DNA from: Spirochaetia bacterium
Lineage (GTDB): Bacteria > Spirochaetota > Leptospiria > Turneriellales > JAOUOS01
Length of the DNA: 64,000 nucleotides
Assembly: GCA_029880265.1 (NCBI GenBank)
Contig: JAOUOT010000009.1
Coordinates: forward strand, 52,021-116,020
Direction: 5' to 3'
Below, piece by piece: positions 45,677 through 53,841 of this stretch. The position numbers and the translations under genes were made by a program. The notes under the pieces were generated by a model. It was given only the letters and a program-made list of their open reading frames with translations, did no database searches and was not told where the DNA came from. How positions within the stretch are numbered: the stretch's first letter is position 1; every line of letters begins with the position of its first letter.

Positions 45677-46761
45677 ATACGGTATCCCGACGAAATAAAT
45701 ATGCGATGGCCCGTTCCGTGTTCTAAGACGGTTTTAAGGTACCAGCGTTTTAATTTAAATTTTATGAAATGTTCAAAAGTTCCGAGAACAAAACCGGCGC
45801 CTACAAGAAGCGTATCATGACGGTGAAGATATGCGCTGGCGATTTCAAAATACTCTGATATCTGAAATCTTAAACGATGCGTTACGATTAAATTTGAACT
45901 TGCAAAATCTTCTGAATAATCGATAGTTTCAAAAAAATGAAACCACTGCCTGCCGTAACCTATTGAATTTTGAAGATATAGAAAACGAAAAGTTTTATAT
46001 ATAGATCCCAAATGATATTCAGTTTCTAACAGCAGGTTTGTCGTAGATATCGAAAACCCTTCATAAGAGCGTTCATATCTTATTTCATGCAATGCATAGA
46101 TGTTCCAATTTTTATTTTGCCGGAGATGATAGCCCGAAAGAAGATTGAACTCCTGATACTTTCTGTTAAGTTCCATTAAAAATCCTATTTTAAAAAAGAA
46201 ATCTGCGGCTGTAAACTGGGCCTGAATTTTAGAAAAGTTGTAAAGATCAGAATAAGTATCGTTTTGATTAATGTAAGAAAGTTCGATGTATTCTTCTTTA
46301 TAGGGATGCTCGCTTTTTTCGGTATAGTTTGCGATTCCAGCGCAGCCTAATATGTCTAAAATAATGCCTGTGGCCAAGAACATTGAACTCATCGACAACA
46401 AAGGAATGTAAACAGGGGCCAAAAAGCCTGATGCTCCCGAACCTATCAAGACAACCGACCCCGTTATGAAGGCAAGCAGAGAAACTCCTTGAAGTTTTAA
46501 TAAATCATAGCCCCCTTCTTTGTGTCCCGAAATAAAATGTCCGCTGCCATTTAAAAGAATTCCGGGAAAGATTGCGGCGGCAACGCCTAAGTAAGAAGGC
46601 GTAACCAGTTTTGGTTTATCGGTTTTTATTTGTTGTTTTTTAGAAATACTTTCTAGCTTTTTAATCGGTATTTCATTCGGCTGCTCTGGTTTGACCGTTT
46701 GCGCATTAACCACAGAAAATAGTATCAAATAAAGAATCATTGATGTACAATGTTTTTTCAT
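45673..46761 (-). CDS. Exported membrane protein of unknown function
   Basis: 362 residues. A signal peptide (residues 1-20, LILFSVVNA-Q) is followed by a Lys-rich linker. Hydrophobic glycine-rich hairpins at about 60-140 (LGVAAAIFPGILLNGSGHFI, GSVVLIGSGASGFLAPVYI) resemble the P13/DUF5683-type membrane region of spirochaete outer-membrane proteins. The C-terminal 200 residues alternate strands with many Tyr/Phe/His, typical of a beta-barrel. Its stop overlaps the start of the phosphoesterase gene by four bases. Confidence 0.7.
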   Translation of the reverse strand: MKKHCTSMILYLILFSVVNAQTVKPEQPNEIPIKKLESISKKQQIKTDKPKLVTPSYLGVAAAIFPGILLNGSGHFISGHKEGGYDLLKLQGVSLLAFITGSVVLIGSGASGFLAPVYIPLLSMSSMFLATGIILDILGCAGIANYTEKSEHPYKEEYIELSYINQNDTYSDLYNFSKIQAQFTAADFFFKIGFLMELNRKYQEFNLLSGYHLRQNKNWNIYALHEIRYERSYEGFSISTTNLLLETEYHLGSIYKTFRFLYLQNSIGYGRQWFHFFETIDYSEDFASSNLIVTHRLRFQISEYFEIASAYLHRHDTLLVGAGFVLGTFEHFIKFKLKRWYLKTVLEHGTGHRIFISSGYRI

Positions 46762-46784
46762 AGTACAGATCTACTTTAAAAATG

Positions 46785-47843
46785 TCAACGAATCAAAGAT
46801 ATTACTTCTTCTAACAGCTTTTTTTCGCTTTCAATGACCGTAAACTCAATTTTCAGATAATAAAAATTATTTAAATGAGAAAAATGTTCGGCAAAGGCTT
46901 CAAGCTTTACCCAGTCTTTTTCTGTCGTAATTAAGATATCGTCGGCTTTGACTCTTTTGACGATAGATTGTATATTTCTTATGGTGTATTTATGATGGTC
47001 GCGGTAGCTGATATTGTTTATTGTTTTAGCGCCAAGATTGAGCAGGGTCTGCTCAAAGGCCCGATGGCTGCCGATTCCTGAAAGCGCCCAGATTTCTTTA
47101 TTTTTTAAAAATTTTAAGTTTTTTTCTTCGGACGCGGCCGCCGCATTATACTGAAACGGCAGTTGAATAAGAGATACGGGCCTGTGAATTGAAAAATATA
47201 TTCTGTCATGACCGCATAATAGTCGTAATTTTTCTTTTAATTTGCTAAGGGCCTCTTTTGAGATAAGATTGCTTTTTGTTACAACTATAATATGCGCCCG
47301 TTTTAAAGCTTCGGGAGGCTCTCTAAGAGTTCCTAAAGGCAGTATGTGTCCATTGCCAAACGGGTTATAGGCGTCTATTAAAACAATATCAAGATCGCGC
47401 CTAAGAGCATAGTGCTGAAAGCCGTCGTCGAGAATAAATAGGTTTAAATCAAAGTTTTTTTTTCGAAAAAGCCCGGCCGTCCTATGGCGTCTTCTTCCTA
47501 CGGCTACGGGAATGCCCATAAGGTTTGCGGCTAGAAGATAAGGTTCGTCGCCGCTTTCTTCAACAGACATTTGAATTTTTTTGCCGTCTGATAGAATTCC
47601 GCCTTTTTTGACTTTTGTTCCGCCGTAGCCGCGGCAAAGTATGGCCGGCTTAAATTTTTCTTTTAAGAGCCGCGCAAAATAAATTACCGCAGGCGTTTTG
47701 CCTGTTCCTCCTGTGGTAATATTGCCGATTGAAATTGTTTTGGCCGAAGGAATTTTTCTCGATTTCTTAAAAAATTTATTGATTTGATCGGCCAGGATAT
47801 ACAAAAGATCAAGCGGATTTTTATATGTTTTGAAAAACTTCAT
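46785..47843 (-). CDS. lpxK: Tetraacyldisaccharide 4'-kinase
   Basis: 352 residues. It adds the 4'-phosphate to the lipid A precursor at the inner membrane. Walker A is ISIGNITTGGTGKTPAVIYF (GGTGKTP at 44-50), followed by LCRGYGGTK, GDEPYLLAANL, ILDDGFQHYALRRDLDIVLIDA and ITTEKDWVKL, all LpxK hallmarks. The N-terminal membrane anchor is weak (LDLLYILADQINKFF). Its presence shows that this organism makes lipid A. It follows the GT9 gene by eight bases on the minus strand. Confidence 0.96.
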   Translation of the reverse strand: MKFFKTYKNPLDLLYILADQINKFFKKSRKIPSAKTISIGNITTGGTGKTPAVIYFARLLKEKFKPAILCRGYGGTKVKKGGILSDGKKIQMSVEESGDEPYLLAANLMGIPVAVGRRRHRTAGLFRKKNFDLNLFILDDGFQHYALRRDLDIVLIDAYNPFGNGHILPLGTLREPPEALKRAHIIVVTKSNLISKEALSKLKEKLRLLCGHDRIYFSIHRPVSLIQLPFQYNAAAASEEKNLKFLKNKEIWALSGIGSHRAFEQTLLNLGAKTINNISYRDHHKYTIRNIQSIVKRVKADDILITTEKDWVKLEAFAEHFSHLNNFYYLKIEFTVIESEKKLLEEVISLIR

Positions 47844-47851
47844 ATAAAAAA

Positions 47852-49054
47852 TTAAAATCCCGATTTGATAACTTCATTAAATAAAATTTCTCCGGTTAGT
47901 TCGCTTAAGCATGCGTTTTGATTTGGGTTAACGCAACGTTTTGTATGAAATAATTTAGAGCATGGACGGCAGGGTAAATCGATAAAAATAGAATGCGAAG
48001 CCGAAGAAAAAGGCCTGTCAATCTTTTCGTTTTGCGCGCCATAAATACTGAATACTTTTATTTTTGCCGCCGAGCCTATATGGGTAAGATCTGAATTATA
48101 ACCGATGACAAATTTACTCTTTTCAATTACATAAAACATAATATCGTAAGGTAAGTTTTCAAGTTTTTGCAGTTTTCTATGTAATTCTATTGGAACCTTT
48201 GAAATGATTTCTTTCAGGTAATCTTTATTTTCAGGGGTTTCGTAGAATAAAACATGCATAAGACGATTCTTATCGAGCAGTAATTTTACAAAATCAGAAA
48301 TATTTTTCGCGGGAATATTCAAGTCGTTTTCTTTTGAGTAATTAATATGACAGACAATGAAACGAATAACCCTCATGGAAGTTAAAAGCTTTCTCGCTTC
48401 TGCTCTTTTTTTCTCGTCGGCCGTATAAAAAACCTGAGGAAGAATATTGGTTTTTTTTAAGAGAGTTTCTTCAAACAAAGTTTTAAACTGGTGGGTCAAA
48501 TGCGCGTTATACTCGTTAAACTGTAATGACGATGAAAGAAAAGGATTTTTTGCGCCATAGTTTAGGCCTAAACGGTTTACTGTTTTAGCGAGCATTAAAG
48601 AAAAGGCTATATTATAATAAGGGTAGGGGAACAAAAGAACAACAGTATTATATTTTCTTTTTCTAAAAAACTTTGCTTTTTCTCTTATGTTATCGGGAAC
48701 CGTAACAATGTTTTCTATGCAATCATGAAATTTGACAGGCTCAGCGGATCTTTGATTTATTTCAGAGACGCCAAAATCGGCCTTTTGTTTAAAATGTTCG
48801 AACCATAAGCCTATAAAAGGAGAAATGAGAACTGTTTCAGCAGCCGAAAAGGGCTGATAAAAAAGAGTTTTACCGGGAGCAAAAAGCCTATTTCTTTTGA
48901 TAATTTTCGTTTTTAGAGCGGTTTTATATAATATCGCAAAGGGGGCAAAAGGCAGATTTTTAACGAATTGTTTTAATGAAAAAAGATATGAATTTTTAAT
49001 ATTTTTTTGAAGAAATTCAACAGCCGAATCTATGAATGTTTTATGCCTAATCAT
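47852..49054 (-). CDS. Glycosyltransferase family 9 (heptosyltransferase-like)
   Basis: 400 residues from ATG 49054, preferred to the TTG at 49078. The C-terminal half has FVIGYNSDLTHIGSAAKIKVFSIYGAQ (the GT9 D-x-T-H-IGSA donor motif with the usual P/S replaced) and a terminal Cys cluster FIDLPCRPC...RCVNPNQNACL. The N-terminal half is diverged: the RxxxxGD signature is not visible. It sits directly upstream of lpxK, consistent with LPS core assembly. Activity is probable but the acceptor is unknown. Confidence 0.8.
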   Translation of the reverse strand: MIRHKTFIDSAVEFLQKNIKNSYLFSLKQFVKNLPFAPFAILYKTALKTKIIKRNRLFAPGKTLFYQPFSAAETVLISPFIGLWFEHFKQKADFGVSEINQRSAEPVKFHDCIENIVTVPDNIREKAKFFRKRKYNTVVLLFPYPYYNIAFSLMLAKTVNRLGLNYGAKNPFLSSSLQFNEYNAHLTHQFKTLFEETLLKKTNILPQVFYTADEKKRAEARKLLTSMRVIRFIVCHINYSKENDLNIPAKNISDFVKLLLDKNRLMHVLFYETPENKDYLKEIISKVPIELHRKLQKLENLPYDIMFYVIEKSKFVIGYNSDLTHIGSAAKIKVFSIYGAQNEKIDRPFSSASHSIFIDLPCRPCSKLFHTKRCVNPNQNACLSELTGEILFNEVIKSGF

Positions 49055-49224
49055 GATTGTTTTTGGATACAATTGCAAAAATGCCGTTTAATTGCATTGC
49101 ATCCCTTTATATTAGTTGAATATTGAACATAAATACAGGTTGACAACCATTTTAGATATATAATACAATTTTTTACTTGTCTTCTCAGTTTCTGAAAATA
49201 TCATATTCACACAATTATTCAGAT

Positions 49225-50535
49225 ATGAAAAAAATATTATTGCCTTCGGTTAGAGCCGTCTTGCCCGACAAAAAAGAGCCTGAAATCTGCGATATTCTTA
49301 TCGATATAGAAAGTTCGCTCATTGAAAAAATCGGTAAAAATCTTACAAAAGAAAAGGAATGTGTTTTCCTGAAAGAATTCGAAGGTTTGACGGTTTTTCC
49401 GGGGTTTATAGATCCGCATGTCCATTTTCGAACTCCGGGCAAAACAGACGCAGAAGACTGGCTGCACGCTTCTAAAGCGGCCCTGTCTGCCGGCGTGACG
49501 ACGGTTCTTGATATGCCGAACAATAATCCGCCGGTTATTGATATGGCTTCTTACGAGAATAAAAAAAAGATAATATCAGATAAGTCTCTTGTAAATTTCG
49601 GACTTTTTGCCGCTTTAACGCCGTCAAATTCAGACGAACTGAAAAAAATCGAAACGATTAAGGGAATTAAGGTTTATATGGCCTCAACAACGGGCAATAT
49701 TTTAATAGAAGATATATCAAAAATTGACGCTAAGGAGGGCGGTTTGCTTTTTGCTTTTCATGCCGAAGACGAGCCTACTATCAGAGAAAACGAAAAAAGA
49801 TTTGAAGGCGAGTTTACCCCTCTGGCGCATACAGAAATCAGAAGCGAAGAGGCGGCCGTAAAAGCCGTTAAAAAAGTAATTGATTTACAGAAGAAAACCG
49901 GCGGTAATTTTCATGTATGTCATGTAAGCGTCGCTGATGAACTTGATTTATTAAAAAACACGCCGATTAGCCATGAGGTTTGCGCCCATCATCTTTTTGC
50001 AGATACAAGTCACTACGAAACCGGCGGTTTTTTATGGAAGTGCAATCCGCCGCTTCGAAAACCTCAAACGAGAGAAAAGCTTCTAGATTCTTTATATCAA
50101 GAAGACATTGAAATGATAGCGACCGATCACGCGCCCCATCTTTTATCAGAAAAAGTAAAAAAAGAAGGCATGCCGCCAAGCGGAGTTCCTTCAATAGAAG
50201 CGGGAACGCATCTGGTATTAAACGAAATTTTTAGCGGAAAAATAAACTATGATTATGCGGCAAAGATTTTATCGTCAAACGCGGCAAAAAGATTTAATAT
50301 AAGAAACCGCGGCCAGATTCGAGAGGGTTTCTTTGCAGATATTGCGGTTATTGAAGAAAAAAAATGGATCTTTTCAAAAAATGATGTTTTTTCAAAATGC
50401 GGATGGAACCCCTTTGAGGGCCTCAAACTGCGGGCAAAAGTTACGGCTTCTTTCGTAAACGGAACTTTATACCGGCGGGAGAATTTAAGCAAGATTCAAA
50501 AAAGAGATAGCTTTGCCAATATATTTGAAGTGTGA
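49225..50535 (+). CDS. pyrC: Dihydroorotase
   Basis: 436 residues from ATG 49225, chosen over TTG 49177. It closes carbamoyl-aspartate to dihydroorotate in pyrimidine synthesis. Zinc-site motifs: GFIDPHVHFRTPG (His65, His67), DAEDWLHASKAALSAGVTTV, KVYMAST, FHAEDE, FHVCHVS and MIATDHAPHLLSEK. These match the class I (long) dihydroorotase rather than allantoinase. The substrate-recognition MPNNNPP is present. It stands alone on the plus strand, divergent from the GT9/lpxK unit. Confidence 0.93.
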   Translation: MKKILLPSVRAVLPDKKEPEICDILIDIESSLIEKIGKNLTKEKECVFLKEFEGLTVFPGFIDPHVHFRTPGKTDAEDWLHASKAALSAGVTTVLDMPNNNPPVIDMASYENKKKIISDKSLVNFGLFAALTPSNSDELKKIETIKGIKVYMASTTGNILIEDISKIDAKEGGLLFAFHAEDEPTIRENEKRFEGEFTPLAHTEIRSEEAAVKAVKKVIDLQKKTGGNFHVCHVSVADELDLLKNTPISHEVCAHHLFADTSHYETGGFLWKCNPPLRKPQTREKLLDSLYQEDIEMIATDHAPHLLSEKVKKEGMPPSGVPSIEAGTHLVLNEIFSGKINYDYAAKILSSNAAKRFNIRNRGQIREGFFADIAVIEEKKWIFSKNDVFSKCGWNPFEGLKLRAKVTASFVNGTLYRRENLSKIQKRDSFANIFEV

Positions 50536-50552
50536 GTCATAAAAGAAAAATT

Positions 50553-51248
50553 TTATAGATTTAAAAAATTTTCAAATAAAGAAGCGTCAATTTTCGCGTC
50601 AATTTCAATATGCTCAAGGCTGTTATCGGCCGTATGCATATCGTCAATATATTTTCGTTCGGTATGGGCAACCATAACGCCGTTTATATTCTTATAGTCG
50701 CCGTATTCGGCAATAAAAAGCATATCTTTATCTGATGTTTTTAAGATAGATTCAGTTTTATCAATATAGCCGGTTTTACCGTTAATATAATATTTGATTA
50801 TAGAGCTTCCAAAGGTATATTGCAAAATATGTTGTTCAATGCCCATTGTTATCATAGATATATTTGTTTTGTATTTAATCAGCTGCAGAGGCGAATACAT
50901 GCGAGCAAACTGAAGTTTTATTGATTCTCTTAATATACCGTCTACTTTGTCGGGTTTTTCGCCCACTCGGCCCCTGTAGACGATTTCGTTGTTAATAATT
51001 TTTATTTCGTCGTTTGCTCCGTTTTGAATTCTTATTTTTTGAGGCAGAAACATGTATCTTATTTCTTCTGATTTCCCTTTAATTGGAGAGTTTACCGACC
51101 AAGTTGAGCGGTTTTGATTATATTTTTTTAGATTTTCTACCCCGCCGTAGGCTTCAATCATTTCGTTTAAGATTTTATCGGCTTCTGATGACTGTTTGCA
51201 TGCTGACAGCGTCAATATCATGAGTAAAAGCGTTGTTTTCTTGACCAT
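50553..51248 (-). CDS. Outer-membrane lipoprotein-sorting-like lipoprotein
   Basis: 231 residues. The signal peptide KKTTLLLMILTLSACKQSS has a clear lipobox (LSAC). The mature part begins ADKILNEMIEAYGGVENLKK, a LolA/LolB-like or MucB-like entrance region, followed by alternating strands (IRYMFLPQKIRIQNGANDEIK, GDYKNINGVMVAHTERKYID) like the LolA-type half-barrel. It may bind lipids or lipoproteins in the periplasm. It is divergent from rpmI by about 80 bases and convergent with pyrC. Confidence 0.72.
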   Translation of the reverse strand: MVKKTTLLLMILTLSACKQSSEADKILNEMIEAYGGVENLKKYNQNRSTWSVNSPIKGKSEEIRYMFLPQKIRIQNGANDEIKIINNEIVYRGRVGEKPDKVDGILRESIKLQFARMYSPLQLIKYKTNISMITMGIEQHILQYTFGSSIIKYYINGKTGYIDKTESILKTSDKDMLFIAEYGDYKNINGVMVAHTERKYIDDMHTADNSLEHIEIDAKIDASLFENFLNL

Positions 51249-51327
51249 GGTAGAAGATTATACATTGAAAAGTATTTTGTCAAATCTTTTTTCTTGACAA
51301 GCTGTCTTTCTTAAAGTTTCAGGATAT

Positions 51328-51522
51328 ATGCCAAAGATAAAAACGAATAAATCAGCCGCAAAGCGGTTTAAAGAAACAAGCTCAGGCAGGTTAAAAAGAG
51401 CCAAGGCGTTTCGTAATCATATTTTAACCAAAAAGAAGTCCAAAAGAAAGTCGGGTTTAAGAGAAAAAGCATATGTACATCCGACAAATTTTGATAATAT
51501 TAGAAGACTGCTTGGCGTCTAA
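51328..51522 (+). CDS. rpmI: Ribosomal protein L35 (bL35)
   Basis: 64 residues, standard length: [20 protein letters not shown] and [16 protein letters not shown]. It is a component of the 50S subunit. In most bacteria it follows infC; here infC is not adjacent and the upstream gene is a divergent lipoprotein gene. A short leader (80 bases) precedes it with TTGACA at 51294-51299 but no good -10 at the right spacing. Only a weak RBS (AGGA) is seen three bases from the ATG. Confidence 0.98.
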   Translation: MPKIKTNKSAAKRFKETSSGRLKRAKAFRNHILTKKKSKRKSGLREKAYVHPTNFDNIRRLLGV

Positions 51523-51550
51523 ATAATCTGATTATTAAAAAGGAATTATC

Positions 51551-51904
51551 ATGAGATCTGTAAACGGAACAATAAGAAAAAATCGAAGAAAAAAAATTCT
51601 AAAAAGAGCCAAGGGCTTTCGAGGCGGTAGAAGAAAGCTTTTTAGAACGGCAAAAGACGCCATTATGAAATCGGATATGTGGGCATATCGCGATAGAAAA
51701 ACCAAAAAAAGAGATTTTAGAAAACTTTGGATTGTTCGCATAAACGCCGCGTGCCGTCAGGAAGGGGTAAGCTATTCAAAATTCATGCACGATCTTAAAA
51801 AAGCTGGCATTGAATTGAATAGAAAAAGTTTGAGCGAAATTGTCGTTCGTCAACCCGAAGTATTTAAAGAAATCTTAAAAGAAGTAACAACTAAAGCGGC
51901 TTAA
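51551..51904 (+). CDS. rplT: Ribosomal protein L20 (bL20)
   Basis: 117 residues, standard length: MRSVNGTIRKNRRKKILKRA with KGFRGGRRKLFRTAKDAIMK and LWIVRINAACRQEGVSYSKF. It is an early 50S assembly protein and in many bacteria represses its own operon by binding the leader. AAGGA sits nine bases upstream of the ATG. Co-transcribed with rpmI (28-base gap). Its stop codon lies inside a perfect 26-bp palindrome that probably ends the transcript. Confidence 0.98.
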   Translation: MRSVNGTIRKNRRKKILKRAKGFRGGRRKLFRTAKDAIMKSDMWAYRDRKTKKRDFRKLWIVRINAACRQEGVSYSKFMHDLKKAGIELNRKSLSEIVVRQPEVFKEILKEVTTKAA

Positions 51905-51915
51905 GCCGCTTTAGT
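51890..51915. terminator. Bidirectional terminator palindrome between rplT and the anti-sigma gene
   Basis: ACTAAAGCGGCTTAAGCCGCTTTAGT is a perfect 26-bp palindrome (13-bp arms). It contains the rplT stop codon and abuts the stop of the convergent anti-sigma gene. The TTTAG tail is short in both directions; the symmetry suits termination from both sides. Confidence 0.75.
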
Positions 51916-52776
51916 CTAGCTATTTAGAATATTTAATTCAATATCTTTTATTACATTATTCTGGGCGTCTTTTAATTCAATATAGTATAACCCGGGCGAA
52001 ATTCGCGAAAAGTAAGCGGTATCATCTTTAGCCGAATGCGATCTTAGAATGCGCCCTTCTTTTCTTAAGTTAATTGTTTTTAAGCCAGGCGAGAAGTTTT
52101 GAATTTTAATCGAGATCATAACCGTATTGGGCCCGTCTTGTACGGCATGATATAGAATTCTTTCTTTGTCGTTTTTTGTATAAAAACTTAAAGACGACGG
52201 CAGCGCTTCATGTTCGACCGGAAGAGCCGAACGAAAAGCGGCGGCTTCTGCTGTTTGCGGTATCACGAAAAGGTTGTCGGCGAACTCTCCGATAAGTTTT
52301 ATTCCGTTTTTTATTTTAATATAAAATCTTTCAGAGGATGTTTTTTCAGATTTAAGACGCTCAAACGCGATATTTTTTAAATAATCGGGCGTTTTCTTGA
52401 GACTCTTTTGAAAGTCTTTCTGCAAAGAGGCGGCAATAATTTGAAAAAGCTCAAGACTTTTATTATCGCTAAATAGTATTTCAGACTCTTCAGGATGCAG
52501 ATCTTTCAAATTTGACGGATTTTCTGCGAAAGCCTCGGCAAGCTTTATGATTTCATCTTCTGATAAAGCCGTTTTTTTATCGTCGGCCAGAAGTCTTTCG
52601 ATATTGTCTTCTTTTAAAACGCCGGTCAACGCGGTTATTTTCTCAAGGCAATAAGAGCATTCGCTCATATGCACTAAGGCGCTTTCTTTACTTTTTTCAA
52701 GAAGAAAATGTTTTATTATCGGGAACTCACATTCTTTTAATATTGAATTATTTTGGATATTTTTATGCTTTTTCAT
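51916..52776 (-). CDS. Zinc-finger anti-sigma-like protein
   Basis: 286 residues. Residues about 30-50 have SALVHMSECSYCLEKI, an H-x3-C-x2-C motif of the zinc anti-sigma (ZAS/zf-HC2) type. No transmembrane helix follows, unlike most membrane ZAS proteins. The C-terminal part (about 190-286) is beta-rich (VMISIKIQNFSPGLKTINLR, GLYYIELKDAQNNVI), resembling a small Ig-like domain. It directly follows the sigma-factor gene (81-base gap), so it may regulate that sigma factor. The cognate relation is inferred from position and motif. Confidence 0.72.
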   Translation of the reverse strand: MKKHKNIQNNSILKECEFPIIKHFLLEKSKESALVHMSECSYCLEKITALTGVLKEDNIERLLADDKKTALSEDEIIKLAEAFAENPSNLKDLHPEESEILFSDNKSLELFQIIAASLQKDFQKSLKKTPDYLKNIAFERLKSEKTSSERFYIKIKNGIKLIGEFADNLFVIPQTAEAAAFRSALPVEHEALPSSLSFYTKNDKERILYHAVQDGPNTVMISIKIQNFSPGLKTINLRKEGRILRSHSAKDDTAYFSRISPGLYYIELKDAQNNVIKDIELNILNS

Positions 52777-52857
52777 ATGCGTACTCTCTTTTTATGCGTT
52801 CTTTTTGTGTTTTCTATTGTACTATGACGTTTAAGGTTATAGTTATACAACAAAAAT

Positions 52858-53841
52858 TTATTTGAAAACATCAAATTTTTCTATAATTCGATGAAGCTGT
52901 ACAGATAAAACGCCCTGGCTCGTGTTTAAGATTTCAGATAAATTTTTATACGGAAGTCTTGTTGAAGACAGGCTTTTTTCTTGCTGTTCTAAGAGACTTA
53001 TCTGTTTTTTCTTTTTTTTCATGAGCGAGTGAATTTGCTCAATGATCTCAGGCGGAATATCTTTGTTTTCATAGTCAGCGCTCCAGTTTTTTGCGTCAGG
53101 TTTGATGCTCGGGTTTTCTTTAAAAAAAGAATCTAGTTTTTCTTGAAGTTTCTGTATTTTTTGGAAATTTTCAGTAAGTTTGTTTTCGACAAAAACAACT
53201 TCCTTTGATTTTTCATGAGCGATTTCTTTTAACTCAATAAGTTTAGTAAGTATATTTTCTGTATTTGCGCCATGATTGTCTTGCAGCCATTTAATTTCTT
53301 CAACGGTGAGATCCATATAATATATATAAGCAAGTTTCAATAAGACTCTTTTTGAAATTTCAAGGTTATTGAGCTTTTCTTTGAATTTTTTATAAAAGAG
53401 TTTCTCTTTTATAGGTTCTTCATTACTTAACCTTTTATCGGGAATTGAATCGATAAACTCCTGCAAGTGGCCGTTATCGTCTAAGCGGGCGGTCGATACG
53501 GTTTTTACTTTTTCTTTTTTCGCTCTTAAAAAATCAATGGTTAGATTGCGAAGAACTGAATAAAACCATGTTGAAAATTTAGATTTTTCTGAATAAAATT
53601 TAAGCCTTTTTCCGTTTTCAAGGTGTTCAAAGGCATAGACATAAAAGTCTCCGGCTTCGTCTTCGTTAAACTGATAAAATCGAATGGGAAAATTATAAAT
53701 ATCGTCTGAATACAAATTAAAAAATTCTGAGATTTTTTCTGAGTTTCCTTCTTTTAATTGCTTTATAATGTTTTTTACCTGATCTTCTTTATCAAGCGCG
53801 TCTTCTGTCTTATATTTAAGCATAGTATTTAATTTATTCAA
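52858..53841 (-). CDS. RNA polymerase sigma factor, sigma-70/ECF-like with long linker
   Basis: 327 residues, longer than ordinary ECF factors (about 190). Region 2 is visible at about 35-115 (YSDDIYNFPIRFYQFNEDEA...SKFSTWFYSVLRNLTIDFLRAKK). Region 4 is at the C-terminus (LPYKNLSEILNTSQGVLSVQLHRIIEKFDVF), with the recognition helix TSQGVLSVQLHR. The 170-residue stretch between holds a helical coiled-coil-like segment (LTENFQKIQKLQEKLDSFFKE). Its start overlaps the glmS stop by eight bases, so it is made with glmS. An anti-sigma-like gene follows. Confidence 0.82.
   Translation of the reverse strand: MNKLNTMLKYKTEDALDKEDQVKNIIKQLKEGNSEKISEFFNLYSDDIYNFPIRFYQFNEDEAGDFYVYAFEHLENGKRLKFYSEKSKFSTWFYSVLRNLTIDFLRAKKEKVKTVSTARLDDNGHLQEFIDSIPDKRLSNEEPIKEKLFYKKFKEKLNNLEISKRVLLKLAYIYYMDLTVEEIKWLQDNHGANTENILTKLIELKEIAHEKSKEVVFVENKLTENFQKIQKLQEKLDSFFKENPSIKPDAKNWSADYENKDIPPEIIEQIHSLMKKKKKQISLLEQQEKSLSSTRLPYKNLSEILNTSQGVLSVQLHRIIEKFDVFK

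Noticed and set aside
51294-51327. Promoter for rpmI from TTGACA at 51294
   Set aside because: No acceptable -10 at 16-18 bp, and the start codon follows too closely.
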